Shown here: in pieces, positions 1 to 8,481 of the stretch | How the letters are laid out: each line of letters begins with the position of its first letter | Position numbering within the stretch: position 1 is the first letter of the stretch | Assembly (NCBI GenBank): GCA_947472995.1 | Contig: CANJBO010000002.1 | Location: 1-64,000 of the forward strand | Reading direction: 5' to 3' | Source: Chloroflexota bacterium | Lineage (GTDB): Bacteria; Chloroflexota; Dehalococcoidia; UBA2979 | Length of the DNA: 64,000 bases | The notes under the pieces: model-generated | Told to the model about the DNA's origin: nothing | Databases searched by the model: none | What the model saw: only the letters and a program-made list of their open reading frames with translations | Translations under genes and position numbers: made by a program

Positions 1-173
1 AGCGTCGTCGTCGCCTCGTAGGTCGGGGTCAGCCGCAGCGAGATGCCGTAGGCGAGGCCGCCGCCGACGAGCAGCGACGCGAGGAACAGCCACCACCACT
101 TGCGGACGAGATGGAGGGATGTTGACAGGGTCCATAGACGGTTCAGTGTGACAGAGCCGCCGACCAGCGTCAC
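1..173 (-). CDS. Chain-length determinant (Wzz/YveK-like) protein, N-terminal fragment
   Basis: This gene runs off the left edge, and only its first 57 or so codons are visible. From a GTG at 173 it reads a short cytoplasmic head, a segment ending HLVRKWWW, one hydrophobic helix (LFLASLLVGGGLAYGISL) and then LTPTYEATTTL. A basic/aromatic edge, one membrane helix and a following P-x-Y-x-A-x-x-x-L are typical of the Wzz domain of inner-membrane proteins that set exopolysaccharide or O-antigen chain length, often fused to or paired with a tyrosine kinase. An in-frame TAG lies two codons before the GTG, so the start cannot be much further upstream. The rest of the protein and its operon are outside the window. 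Confidence 0.7.
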   Translation of the reverse strand, partial: MTLVGGSVTLNRLWTLSTSLHLVRKWWWLFLASLLVGGGLAYGISLRLTPTYEATTT

Positions 174-208
174 CTAGCATCGGCCCCACTACGGAGCGGT
201 CCGCTCGC

Positions 209-958
209 TCAGATGCCTCGTCCGCGCACCAGCAGCGGATGGATCTCCTCGCCGTCCGCGCCGCGGACCGCGTCGCCCCAGCGCACGCTGACGGGAAGCT
301 GACCGCCGCCCCACCCGCGGTAGAGCGCGGCGAACGCGTAGCCGAACTCCGCCTCGCTCAGCGGGCGCGGCGCCTCCTCGTACCAGTTCAAGTCGAGGCG
401 CTCGACCCCGCCGATCGTCGCGTCCTCGGCGTACTGCTTCATCGCCGCGCGCGTCCATCCGCCGAACGGCCGTACCTCCACGTCGGCGCGCCCGTCGTAC
501 TGCGCCGCCCACAGCGGCAGCATCGAGAACGCCGAGGTGCCACCCATCCACGCGTCCCAGTACCACGCGGCGCTGTAGATCCCCGCCGGCATCGCCCCGC
601 AGGCCTCGACCGCGGAGGCCACCGCCGCCACGCGGCCCACGACGTCGAGCCCACCGCTCTCGTCCTCGACGTCGATCCACAGCCGTCCGATGCGATCGCG
701 CCACGGGCCGATGACATCGAGCGCGTCGCGCACCTGTGCGACCGCATCATGCGCGAACCACAGGTACACGTACGCCTCGACCGCGATCCCCGCATCGATC
801 AGCGCGGGGAGCTGCAGGTGCGCACACCCCGCGGGGTACGGCGCGCCCGGGTACTGCGTCCCCACCACCCCGCGCTGCACCCCCGCCTCCCGCAGCGCGC
901 GCCCCCGCGCGGCATCGATCGGCCCGGTGAAGTTCGACACATCGATCGCCAGCGGCAC
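209..958 (-). CDS. GH25/DUF1906-like glycoside hydrolase-type protein
   Basis: The 249-residue product begins VPLAIDVSNF and contains WIDVED near residues 94-99. Acidic residues at the ends of strand 1 (D6) and of a middle strand (D96 to D99) are the layout of GH25 muramidases and related DUF1906 TIM-barrel proteins that cut peptidoglycan. No signal peptide is visible from this start, so export is unproven. I chose GTG 958 because GGAGGG lies about 8 bases upstream and the conserved fold begins there; a longer frame to 1111 would run through the LexA box and promoter of the divergent imuB gene. The catalytic role is inferred from the motif pattern only. Confidence 0.7.
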   Translation of the reverse strand: MPLAIDVSNFTGPIDAARGRALREAGVQRGVVGTQYPGAPYPAGCAHLQLPALIDAGIAVEAYVYLWFAHDAVAQVRDALDVIGPWRDRIGRLWIDVEDESGGLDVVGRVAAVASAVEACGAMPAGIYSAAWYWDAWMGGTSAFSMLPLWAAQYDGRADVEVRPFGGWTRAAMKQYAEDATIGGVERLDLNWYEEAPRPLSEAEFGYAFAALYRGWGGGQLPVSVRWGDAVRGADGEEIHPLLVRGRGI

Positions 959-1053
959 GCGCGCGCTCCCTCCGCCCGCCTCCCGGGCCGCACGAGCATG
1001 CCTATCCGCCGCCCCACCCCCTACCTCGACCTGACGCGACGGGCGTCCACGAT

Positions 1054-1067
1054 CGAACATCTGTTCT
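1054..1067. promoter_or_regulatory. LexA (SOS) box upstream of imuB
   Basis: The 14 bases CGAACATCTGTTCT hold a perfect GAAC-N4-GTTC dyad, the Gram-positive-type LexA/DinR operator. The box ends 34 bases before the imuB ATG. A possible -10 (TACAGT, 1070-1075) lies just downstream, so bound LexA would cover the promoter. Error-prone ImuB/DnaE2 cassettes are established SOS targets in many bacteria. No lexA gene is in the window. Confidence 0.85.
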
Positions 1068-1075
1068 GGTACAGT

Positions 1076-1098
1076 ATCCCCGCTTCTATAGCGGGGAT
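1076..1098 (+). promoter_or_regulatory. 5'-UTR hairpin over the imuB ribosome binding site
   Basis: ATCCCCGC (1076-1083) and GCGGGGAT (1091-1098) form a perfect 8-bp stem with a 7-base loop. The right arm contains GGGG, the only Shine-Dalgarno-like bases before the ATG at 1102. If transcription starts at or before 1076, the hairpin would hide the ribosome binding site. Its function is inference. Confidence 0.5.
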
Positions 1099-1101
1099 CC
1101 G

Positions 1102-2310
1102 ATGTCCACACGTCTGCTGCCGGCCTCCATCGCCTGCCTCGTCATCCCCTCGCTCGCATTCCAGTGCGAGCTGATGGAGCGGCCGAGGCTGCTCGGCACG
1201 CCCGTCGCGCTCACCAACGCGGCGCAGACGCGCATCGTGGAGGTCACGCGGGAGGCGCAGGTCCGGGGCGTGCGAGGCGGGATGACGCTCCGCGACGCGA
1301 ACACGCTGTGTCCCACGCTGACCATCCTCACCCCGCGCCCGGCGCTTGTGGCGCAGTACGCCGACAACCTCGTCGAGGCGATGTGCGCCATCAGCCCGCT
1401 GGTGGAGGAGCTGGAACAGGGCGTCGTCTTCGCCGACCTGCGCGGGACCGAGGGGCTGTACCCGCGCCTGGACGACCTCCGGCGCGCGGTCTTCGCCGGC
1501 GTCCCGCCCCGGCTCCAGCCGCAGCTCGGCGTCGCCGGCGCGCGGTTCACCGCGCACGCAGCCGCGCTGCGCGCCGCGCCCAGGGAGGCGCTGCACATCC
1601 TCCCCACGGACGCGATGACGTTCCTCGCGACCGAGGCGGTCGCCCGCCTCCCGCTCGACCTCGAGGCCGTCGAGCGCTTGCGGCTGCTGGGCATCGACGC
1701 CTGCGGGGCGTTCGCGGCGCTGCCGCGGCAGGCGGTGGAGGCGCAGTTCGGCTTCCCCGGCGGCACCGCGTGGCTGGCCGCGCGCGGCGAAGATCCGCGG
1801 CCGGTGCGACCGCGGCCGTGGGAGCGCGAGCGGGTCATCGAGCACGTGCAGGCGGAGCCGCCGCTGGTCAGCCGCGAGACGGTGCTGCACGCCATCGAGC
1901 AGATGCTCGGCCGCGCGCTGCGCCATCCGAAGGCACGTCATCGCTTCGTGCGCCTCATCCGGCTGCGCGCGGAGACGGAGCGTGGCGCGCTCTGGGAGCG
2001 CGAGCAGGTGCTGCGCGAACCGCTGGGCGACCGCGGCCGCCTGTGGACGCTGCTGCGCTCCCTCATCGAGTACGCCGAGTTCCCGGGCCCGTTCTCGCTC
2101 GTCTCGCTCGAGCTCGCCGGACTGACCGAGGAGAGCGGGCGCCAGCACAGCCTGTTCGTGGACCAGACCCGCCGCCGCGAGCAGTTGGACGAAATGGTGC
2201 GGCACCTGAAGGTGCGCTTCGGCGAGTCCCCCCTCGCCCGGGTGGTCGAGGTCGAGCCGTGGCACCGGCTACCGGAGCATCGGCGCGCGTTGCTGGAGTA
2301 CGACCCGTGA
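1102..2310 (+). CDS. imuB: ImuB-like Y-family polymerase homologue (mutasome subunit)
   Basis: This 402-residue protein has the palm/fingers/little-finger layout of Y-family DNA polymerases. The N-terminal strand reads CLVIPSLAF where active Pol IV has the metal-binding D-x-D, and the second motif reads VFADLRG where Pol IV has the DE pair. Loss of catalytic acids is the hallmark of ImuB, which works as the clamp-binding adaptor of the translesion mutasome and recruits DnaE2. It is the first gene of a cassette with the DUF6504 gene (4-base overlap) and dnaE2, behind a LexA box and an RBS hairpin. Expression is therefore probably DNA-damage induced. Confidence 0.88.
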   Translation: MSTRLLPASIACLVIPSLAFQCELMERPRLLGTPVALTNAAQTRIVEVTREAQVRGVRGGMTLRDANTLCPTLTILTPRPALVAQYADNLVEAMCAISPLVEELEQGVVFADLRGTEGLYPRLDDLRRAVFAGVPPRLQPQLGVAGARFTAHAAALRAAPREALHILPTDAMTFLATEAVARLPLDLEAVERLRLLGIDACGAFAALPRQAVEAQFGFPGGTAWLAARGEDPRPVRPRPWERERVIEHVQAEPPLVSRETVLHAIEQMLGRALRHPKARHRFVRLIRLRAETERGALWEREQVLREPLGDRGRLWTLLRSLIEYAEFPGPFSLVSLELAGLTEESGRQHSLFVDQTRRREQLDEMVRHLKVRFGESPLARVVEVEPWHRLPEHRRALLEYDP

Positions 2311-2636
2311 CCGCGGCGAATCGCGGCAAAGGCACGGCGGCGCTGCGCGCGATCGGCCTGCCTCGGACGCTACAAGTCGAGGCTGACGCCGACACACGCC
2401 CCGTGGCAGTGACGCGTGCGCCGAGTCGCGGGCGGACGGGCGTCCGTTCGCAGGTCGAGCGCGTCGAGGATGTCTGGCGCATCGCCGAGGCGTGGTGGCG
2501 GGTAGGCGCGCAGACGCGCACGTACTACCGCGTCACGCTCGATGGTGGCCGTCCGCTCACGCTGTTCCGTGACGACGTGACCGGGGCGTGGTTCGAGCAG
2601 CCGTACTCCGCGCCTGGAGTCGCGGCGCCGCGATGA
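2307..2636 (+). CDS. DUF6504-like small protein of the mutasome cassette
   Basis: The 109-residue product starts at a GTG that overlaps the imuB stop and ends in an ATGA overlap with dnaE2. Its second half (about residues 55-105) carries VEDVWRIAEAWWR, then R-T-Y-Y-R-V, then L-F-R-D and W-F-E-Q-P-Y. This tryptophan/aromatic pattern matches DUF6504, a domain known beside ImuB-type polymerases. The first half is basic, Arg-rich and poorly conserved in appearance. Tight overlap on both sides implies translational coupling and a part in the same complex, possibly replacing ImuA, which is absent. The biochemical role is unknown. Confidence 0.8.
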   Translation: MTAANRGKGTAALRAIGLPRTLQVEADADTRPVAVTRAPSRGRTGVRSQVERVEDVWRIAEAWWRVGAQTRTYYRVTLDGGRPLTLFRDDVTGAWFEQPYSAPGVAAPR

Positions 2637-5600
2637 GCCGTGTGCGCGTCGAGTACTCGTGGGAGGCGTTCGAGGCACGGCGGCGTGCGATCAACGACGT
2701 GATCGAGGCCGACACGCCTCGATCGATGGCGCGGCGTGACCCTGCCTCACCCGTACCGTTGTCCGTGCTCGACGACGTGCCGTATGTCGAGTTGCACATG
2801 CACTCCAACTACTCGCTCCTCGAAGGGGCATCGAGCATCGACGAACTGCTCCTCACGGCGGAGACGCAGGGGCATCGCGCGCTCGCCCTCACGGATCACG
2901 AGGGCATGTATGGATCGATGGAGTTCGCGCGCTCCGCGAAGGAGGCAGGACTGCGCCCGATCACCGGCCTCGAACTGACCGTGCAGGAGCCCAGCGGCAC
3001 GAGGCACCACGTCACGCTGCTCGCCGAGACCCGTGAGGGCTATTCGCACCTCTGCCGCCTGTCGAGCCGTGCGTTCGGGCTGTTCGAGGACGAGCAGGAC
3101 GGCCGCGAGGCGCGCCGCCTTGATCCCGTCGTTCCGGCCGATGTCCTTGCAGCGCAGGCGGGCGGGCTGATCCTCCTGACGGGCTGTCGTGACGGCCTCG
3201 TGCCGAAGCTGGTGCAGGAGAGCCGGGCCGCCGACGCGGAGCGCGCACTGCGCCGCTGGGTCGAGTGGTTCGGCGTAGCCAACGTCTTCGTCGAGTTGCA
3301 GGACAACCTTGTCTACGGCGACGGGCCGAGGAACCGCGTGCTCGTCGACCTGGCCGCGCGCGTCGGCGTCGAAGTGGTCGGCACGGGGGACGTCCATTAC
3401 CACGAGCCGGACCGCCACCGTCTCCAGGACGTGCTCGTCGCGATCAAGCATCGCAAGACGCTCGACGACTCGCACCGCGAGCGACGACCGAATGCGGAGT
3501 TCTTCCTGCGCTCGCCCGAGGAGCAAGCACGCCGCTTCGCCGTGTACCACCCGGAGGCCGCCGCGAACTCCGTGCGCATCGCGCGGCGCTGCGCCTTCGA
3601 CCTGACCGAGAACCTCGGCTACTCGCTCCCGGAGACGGAGACAGAGGGCGGGCGGACGCAGATCGAGCAACTGCGATACCTGTGCATGGATCGCCTCGAT
3701 CGGAAGTACTCGTTCGGCGAGCGCACCGCCGCCATTACCCGCCTCGAGGAAGAGCTCGTGCTCATCGAGATGAACGGGCTCGCGGGCTTCTTCCTCGTCT
3801 ACCACGAGGTGATGCAGCTCGCGACGGAGGTCGCCGCGGAGGTGCGTGGCCCCAGTCGCGCGCGCAGCGTCACGGAGCTGCCGCCGGGCAGGGGTCGAGG
3901 CTCCTCGGTCGCCTCTATCGTCTGCTACCTGATCGGGCTGTCGCATATCGACCCGATCCGCAACCGCCTGAGCGTCGATCGCTTCCTCAACGAGGGGATG
4001 CTGTCGCTGCCGGACATCGACCTCGACTTCCCGCGTGACATCCGCGAGCGGCTGATCGAGCGCGTGTACCAGCACTGGGGCAAGGAGCACGCCGCGCTCG
4101 TCGCGACCTTCCCGACGTATCGCATCCGCAGCGCCGTCCGCGACATCGGCAAGGCGCTCGGCCTGCCGGAGACCGAGGTCGACCGCATCGCGAAGCGCGC
4201 CAAGCCCTACGACCGCGCGACCGCGATGCGCGAGGAGGTCGGTCGCCTACGCGGCGTTGCCGATGTGTCCTCGGCGTACGTCAGCGACGAGGACCGCGCA
4301 TGGGAGACGTTGAGTGACATGGCGCACCAGCTCGCGGGGTTCCCTCGGCACCTATCGCAGCATGTCGGCGGCATGGTCATCTCATCCGAACCGCTGATCG
4401 ACTGTGTGCCGTGTCAGCCCGCCCGCTGGCCGAACCGCTACCTGGCGCACTGGGACAAGGACAGCGTCGACGACGCGCGGATGGTGAAGATCGACTTCCT
4501 CGGGCTCGGCATGCTCTCGGTCGTCGAGGAGTGCGTGGACCTGATCGACCGGTACAGCGACAAGACGATTGACCTCTCACGCATCAACATGGAGGACGAG
4601 GTCATCTACGACGAGATTTGCAACGGCGACACCGTCGGCGTCTTCCAGATCGAGTCCCGCGCGCAGATCGCCATGCTCCCGCGTACGCAGCCGAGGAGCC
4701 TCGACGACCTCACAGTGCAGGTGTCGATCGTGCGCCCCGGCCCAATCGTCGGCGGGGCGGTGAACCCGTACGTGCGCCGCCGCGAGGCGCGACGCAAGGA
4801 CCCGCACTACCCGATCCCGATGCCGAAGTGCGTTCGCGACGTCCTCGACGAGACGCTCGGCGTCGTGCTGTTCCAGGACCAGGTGATCGCCGTCGCGAAG
4901 CAGATGGGCGGCTTCACCGCAGCCGAGGCGGAGACGTTCCGCCGCGCGATGAGCCGCAAGCGATCGGCGCAGATCATGGAACGGTATCGCCAACAGTTCA
5001 TGGACAACGCGACCATGCAACCGGACGTCTCCGAGTCCGAGGCGACGACGATGTTCGAGAACCTCCTTGGTTTCGCGGAGTTCGGCTTCCCGAAGTCGCA
5101 CGGCGCAGCGTTCGGACTGCTCGCGTACCAGTCGACCTGGCTCAAGCACTACCACCCGCCGGAGTACCTCTGCGCGCTGCTCAACGAGCAGCCGATGGGC
5201 TTCTATCCGCCGCACGTCCTGACAAAGGATGCGCAGCGCCACGGCGTGGAACCTCGACGGCCCGACATTAACCTGAGCGACGCGCGATGCACCGTCGAAG
5301 CGGTCGCGCCGGGTGGTGCGGTGCGCATCGGCCTCGGCTACGTGCGCGCGGTGGGCGCGGCGGGCGCGAACCGAATCGAGGAGGAGCGCCGTCGAGGTGG
5401 TCCGTACCGCTCGCTGTTCGACTTCGTGCAGCGCACCGGAATCGCGCGGGAGGCGACGACAAACCTCATCCGCATCGGCGCGTTCGACGACCTCGGCCTC
5501 AACCGCCGCGAGCTGATCTGGCAACTCGGACTCTTCGCTGGAGGGTTCGAGCAGAGCGAACTGCGGCGGCCCCGTGACCGCCAACTGCGCCTCGAACTGC

Positions 5601-6055
5601 CCACCGTCCAGAACGAGGTCCGTCTCGGCGATTTCAGCGCCTACCAGCGCATGGCCGGCGACTACGCCGTCCTGCGCCTGTCGCCGGACAGCCACCCGAT
5701 GCAGTTCCTGCGCCCCATGCTCGGCGAGGGCGTCGTCTCCAGCCGTCACCTCCGCGCGATGCCCGCCGGGACGCGCGTCGACCTCGCCGGCCTCGTCGTC
5801 TGCCGCCAGCAGCCGCTCACCGCGAAGGGCATCATCTTCCTGCTGCTGGAGGACGAGTTCGGCATGGTCAACGCCCTCGTCGGCCGCGACCTGGTCGAGG
5901 CGCACCGCGACATCGTCCGCACCGCCCCGTTCATGCGCGTCACCGGCCTCCTCGAAGAGCGCGCCGGCGAGCAGCGCACCCTGATCGCCGACACGCTCGA
6001 GGAGCTGATCCCGGCAGACGTGCTCGCCATGCCGGCGGGCAAGAGCTGGGGCTAA
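2633..6055 (+). CDS. dnaE2: Error-prone DNA polymerase III alpha subunit DnaE2 (ImuC)
   Basis: This 1140-residue C-family polymerase starts with a PHP domain (VELHMHSNYSLLEG at about residues 52-65, and ALTDHEGMYG). The catalytic palm motif PDIDLDF is near residue 460, the fingers and tandem helix-hairpin-helix follow, and an OB fold (TRVDLAGLVVCRQQ, then GIIFLLLEDEFG) closes the protein. Length and lack of the long C-terminal tail of replicative DnaE1 fit DnaE2, which performs SOS translesion synthesis with ImuB. ATG 2633 was chosen because it overlaps the previous stop (ATGA); the frame is open upstream to 2588. It is the last gene of the LexA-controlled cassette and is followed by tRNA-Arg. 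Confidence 0.95.
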   Translation: MSRVRVEYSWEAFEARRRAINDVIEADTPRSMARRDPASPVPLSVLDDVPYVELHMHSNYSLLEGASSIDELLLTAETQGHRALALTDHEGMYGSMEFARSAKEAGLRPITGLELTVQEPSGTRHHVTLLAETREGYSHLCRLSSRAFGLFEDEQDGREARRLDPVVPADVLAAQAGGLILLTGCRDGLVPKLVQESRAADAERALRRWVEWFGVANVFVELQDNLVYGDGPRNRVLVDLAARVGVEVVGTGDVHYHEPDRHRLQDVLVAIKHRKTLDDSHRERRPNAEFFLRSPEEQARRFAVYHPEAAANSVRIARRCAFDLTENLGYSLPETETEGGRTQIEQLRYLCMDRLDRKYSFGERTAAITRLEEELVLIEMNGLAGFFLVYHEVMQLATEVAAEVRGPSRARSVTELPPGRGRGSSVASIVCYLIGLSHIDPIRNRLSVDRFLNEGMLSLPDIDLDFPRDIRERLIERVYQHWGKEHAALVATFPTYRIRSAVRDIGKALGLPETEVDRIAKRAKPYDRATAMREEVGRLRGVADVSSAYVSDEDRAWETLSDMAHQLAGFPRHLSQHVGGMVISSEPLIDCVPCQPARWPNRYLAHWDKDSVDDARMVKIDFLGLGMLSVVEECVDLIDRYSDKTIDLSRINMEDEVIYDEICNGDTVGVFQIESRAQIAMLPRTQPRSLDDLTVQVSIVRPGPIVGGAVNPYVRRREARRKDPHYPIPMPKCVRDVLDETLGVVLFQDQVIAVAKQMGGFTAAEAETFRRAMSRKRSAQIMERYRQQFMDNATMQPDVSESEATTMFENLLGFAEFGFPKSHGAAFGLLAYQSTWLKHYHPPEYLCALLNEQPMGFYPPHVLTKDAQRHGVEPRRPDINLSDARCTVEAVAPGGAVRIGLGYVRAVGAAGANRIEEERRRGGPYRSLFDFVQRTGIAREATTNLIRIGAFDDLGLNRRELIWQLGLFAGGFEQSELRRPRDRQLRLELPTVQNEVRLGDFSAYQRMAGDYAVLRLSPDSHPMQFLRPMLGEGVVSSRHLRAMPAGTRVDLAGLVVCRQQPLTAKGIIFLLLEDEFGMVNALVGRDLVEAHRDIVRTAPFMRVTGLLEERAGEQRTLIADTLEELIPADVLAMPAGKSWG

Positions 6056-6137
6056 TCCGTCCGCACATCCGCCGATGGCTCCCCGCTCGTACCCAGGCCA
6101 AGCAACGACCTCGGAACCCCAGTAAACTCGCGGTCAC

Positions 6138-6213
6138 GCCCTCGTAGCTCAGGGGATAGAGCAGCGGCCTTCTAATCCGCTGGTCGGAAGTTCGAATCTT
6201 CCCGAGGGCACCA
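6138..6213 (+). tRNA. tRNA-Arg (anticodon TCT), CCA encoded
   Basis: The full cloverleaf is present: acceptor arms GCCCTCG and CGAGGGC pair over 7 bp, the D arm is GCTC-AGGGGATA-GAGC, the anticodon loop is CTTCTAA with anticodon TCT, and the T arm is GGAAG-TTCGAAT-CTTCC. An A discriminator is followed by an encoded CCA (6211-6213). It reads AGA codons, which are rare in this genome. A possible -10 (TAAACT) lies about 10 bases upstream. Confidence 0.97.
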
Positions 6214-6249
6214 GAGCCAACCCCGGAGCGGCACACGTCGAGGTGCGAC

Positions 6250-6918
6250 ATGGCGATCTTCGGCGACCTCGAACGGCTGCTCGCTGCGTTGTATCCGTAC
6301 CGCGTGCCGGCGACGGTGGTGGCGCTCGTCGTGCTCGTGGTGGGTGGTGCGCTGCTGGTCCGTCGAGGCGCGCACCGGCCGCCATTCCGGTTCGTGCGCG
6401 CGCACCTGGCCGCGAGCGCGGTGGCGACGCTCGTCCTGCTCGCGGTCCTCGTCCCCGTGGGGAACTACCTGCTCTCGCCGCTTTGGACGCGGTCGGGGCT
6501 TGCCGAGGCGAGTCCGATCGAGGTGGCGCGCGCCACCGCAGCAACCACCGCTGTGCCGGGAGCATCGCCGGCGGCGAGCACCGCGACCCTGCCGCGGGTG
6601 CTCGTGCGGGGCGCGTTCGCGGGGGCGGACGACTTCCACTTCGGCCGGGGCAATGCGCTGCTGATCGAGGTGTCGCCCGGTCGGCACACGCTGCGCTTCG
6701 AGGACTTCTCGGTACGCAACGGGCCGACGCTGTTCGTCTACCTCTCGGACGACGCGAAGGGGTACGGCGGCACGGTCCTGAAGCTTGGCCCGCTCCGGGC
6801 GACCGATGGCTCGTTCAACTACGAGGTGCCGGCCGGCACCGACATCGCGCGGTTTCGCAGCGCGATCGTCTGGTGCGAGCAGTTCTCCGTGCTGTTCGCC
6901 ACGGCGCCGCTGAGCTAG
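6250..6918 (+). CDS. DM13-domain membrane protein
   Basis: The 222-residue protein has two N-terminal membrane helices (about residues 18-38 and 52-72), an Ala/Thr/Pro linker, and a C-terminal DM13 domain from about residue 112. The domain shows GAFAGADDFHFGRG, then LRFEDFSV-NGPTLFVYLS, and ends IVWCEQFSVLF with the single conserved Cys. DM13 domains are thought to take part in electron transfer or to shield a redox Cys outside the membrane. GAGGTG lies 5 bases before the ATG. It is convergent with a short membrane-protein gene at 6935. Substrate and partner are unknown. Confidence 0.85.
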   Translation: MAIFGDLERLLAALYPYRVPATVVALVVLVVGGALLVRRGAHRPPFRFVRAHLAASAVATLVLLAVLVPVGNYLLSPLWTRSGLAEASPIEVARATAATTAVPGASPAASTATLPRVLVRGAFAGADDFHFGRGNALLIEVSPGRHTLRFEDFSVRNGPTLFVYLSDDAKGYGGTVLKLGPLRATDGSFNYEVPAGTDIARFRSAIVWCEQFSVLFATAPLS

Positions 6919-6934
6919 GCGCCTCGACCGAGGC

Positions 6935-7174
6935 TCAGTGGATCGGGCAGACCGCGACCAGCGTCGTCTTCCACGGCGCGACGGGCGCGGCGTTGCCGGG
7001 CGCCGTCGAGGCGGCACGCTCCGCGGCGTAGACCTCGTCGGAGACGGCCCATGCACCGCCGACGACGGCGAGCGACACGACCGCCGGCAGCACCATGACC
7101 GCGATGAACGCGACGAGACCGCCGCTGAGGCGCACAACCGGCGTGGGCGACGGCGTCCCGGGACCGGCGGTCAC
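6935..7174 (-). CDS. Small single-helix membrane protein, unknown function
   Basis: This 79-residue product starts at a GTG that overlaps the stop of the upstream MFS gene by 4 bases, so the two are probably co-translated. After a Pro/Thr-rich head it has one hydrophobic helix (about residues 18-43, LVAFIAVMVLPAVVSLAVVG) and a short Ala/Pro-rich outer tail with a single Cys. I do not recognise a family. Coupling to the exporter suggests an accessory role, but that is inference, and the size leaves some doubt that it is expressed. Confidence 0.55.
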   Translation of the reverse strand: MTAGPGTPSPTPVVRLSGGLVAFIAVMVLPAVVSLAVVGGAWAVSDEVYAAERAASTAPGNAAPVAPWKTTLVAVCPIH

Positions 7175-8421
7175 GCGGCGCGCGCCTCGAGGATCGGGCG
7201 GCGGCCGTACATCTGCCGGCCGGTCAGCGGCACGATCGTCACGAGCACGATCAGCGTGAACACGACGCCGTTGATCAGCAGCAGCGGCTGCGCGCCGAAC
7301 TGCTCGGCGAGCGATCCGTTGAACAGGTTCATCGTCGCCATCATCCCGCCGAGGCTGAACGCGTTGATGCTCGCGATGCGCCCGCGATACTCATCTACGG
7401 CGATCGACTGCGTGACGGCCTGGCCCATCGTCATGAACGCGGCCTGCGCGCCGCCCATGATCGCGGCGGCGGCGATGGCGACGACCAGCGACGAGGTCAG
7501 CGCGAGCAGCACCTGGCCGAGCCCGCTCACGATCCCGGCGACGATCAGCGCGGTGCCTCGACCGCGCGGGGTCTGTAGGCCGCCCACCATGAGGCTCGCG
7601 ATCAGCGCGCCGCCGCCGACGCCCATCATCAGCGCGCCGAAGCCCTGGTCGCCCGCGCGCAGCTGGTTGTGCGCAAAGCTCGGCAGCAGTGACTCGAACG
7701 CCATCGTCAGGCCGCAGTGGCACACGAGGACGAGCAGCATCAGGCGCAGCACGGGCCGCTCGTACACGTAGGCGAGGCCCTGCACGAAGTCCGTCACGAA
7801 GCCCGCCCGCGCGCGCGCGACCGGCGGCTGCGGCGCAAGCGATCGCGCCTGGTACAGCGCGATCACATACAGCACGACCGACACGAGGAACGCGGCGGGA
7901 GCGCCGGCGATCGCGAGCAGCGGTGTGACGATGCCCGGCCCGATCAGTCGCGACCCGTGCTGCGTCGAGGCGTTGAGCGAGAGCGCGTTCAGCAGGCGGT
8001 CGTTCGGCACGAGCGTCGCGGCGAGCGCCTGCGAGGTCGGCAGCTGCGTCGCGCGGGAGACGCCGTTCACCAGCGACAGCGCGACGACCATCCACACCTC
8101 GATCACGCCGGTGAACGCCAGCAGCATCAGCGTCGCGCTCTGGGCGATGTCCACGGCGTACGCGATCGAGAGGATGCGACGGCGGTCGATGCGGTCCGCG
8201 AGGACGCCGATGATCGGCGGGACGATGAGCATCGGACCCATCGCGGCGAACGTCGCGAGCGCGACGTAGAGCGACGACCCCGACTCGCGGTAGATGAGCC
8301 AGCCGCGCGTGACGATGAGCCCCCACGAGGCGGCCTGCGCGGACGCGTTCGCCATCCACAGCCGGCGGAACTCCGGGTACTGGAGCGCGACACCGAAGCG
8401 CGTGCTGAGGTTGCGAAACAT
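7171..8421 (-). CDS. MFS exporter, MFS_3/EntS-like
   Basis: The 416-residue protein has about 12 membrane helices. After helix 2 it has the MFS signature loop GVLADRIDRRRILS, and NALSLNAST-HGSRLIGPG in helix 5 is typical of the MFS_3 group (EntS-like siderophore and drug exporters). CAGGAG lies 8 bases before the ATG at 8421. It heads a two-gene unit with the small membrane protein at 6935. The substrate cannot be read from sequence. The same subgroup recurs at 30453, 43713 and 46452. Confidence 0.88.
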   Translation of the reverse strand: MFRNLSTRFGVALQYPEFRRLWMANASAQAASWGLIVTRGWLIYRESGSSLYVALATFAAMGPMLIVPPIIGVLADRIDRRRILSIAYAVDIAQSATLMLLAFTGVIEVWMVVALSLVNGVSRATQLPTSQALAATLVPNDRLLNALSLNASTQHGSRLIGPGIVTPLLAIAGAPAAFLVSVVLYVIALYQARSLAPQPPVARARAGFVTDFVQGLAYVYERPVLRLMLLVLVCHCGLTMAFESLLPSFAHNQLRAGDQGFGALMMGVGGGALIASLMVGGLQTPRGRGTALIVAGIVSGLGQVLLALTSSLVVAIAAAAIMGGAQAAFMTMGQAVTQSIAVDEYRGRIASINAFSLGGMMATMNLFNGSLAEQFGAQPLLLINGVVFTLIVLVTIVPLTGRQMYGRRPILEARAA

Positions 8422-8481
8422 GTCGCGTCTCCTGCTGCCGGCTGCCCGCCTAGCCTACCCCGATGCGGGCCGCCTCGTGCG

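Noticed and set aside
189..704. 171-codon minus-strand frame near the left edge
   Set aside because: It overlaps the GH25-like gene in another frame and is an Arg/Gly-rich shadow.
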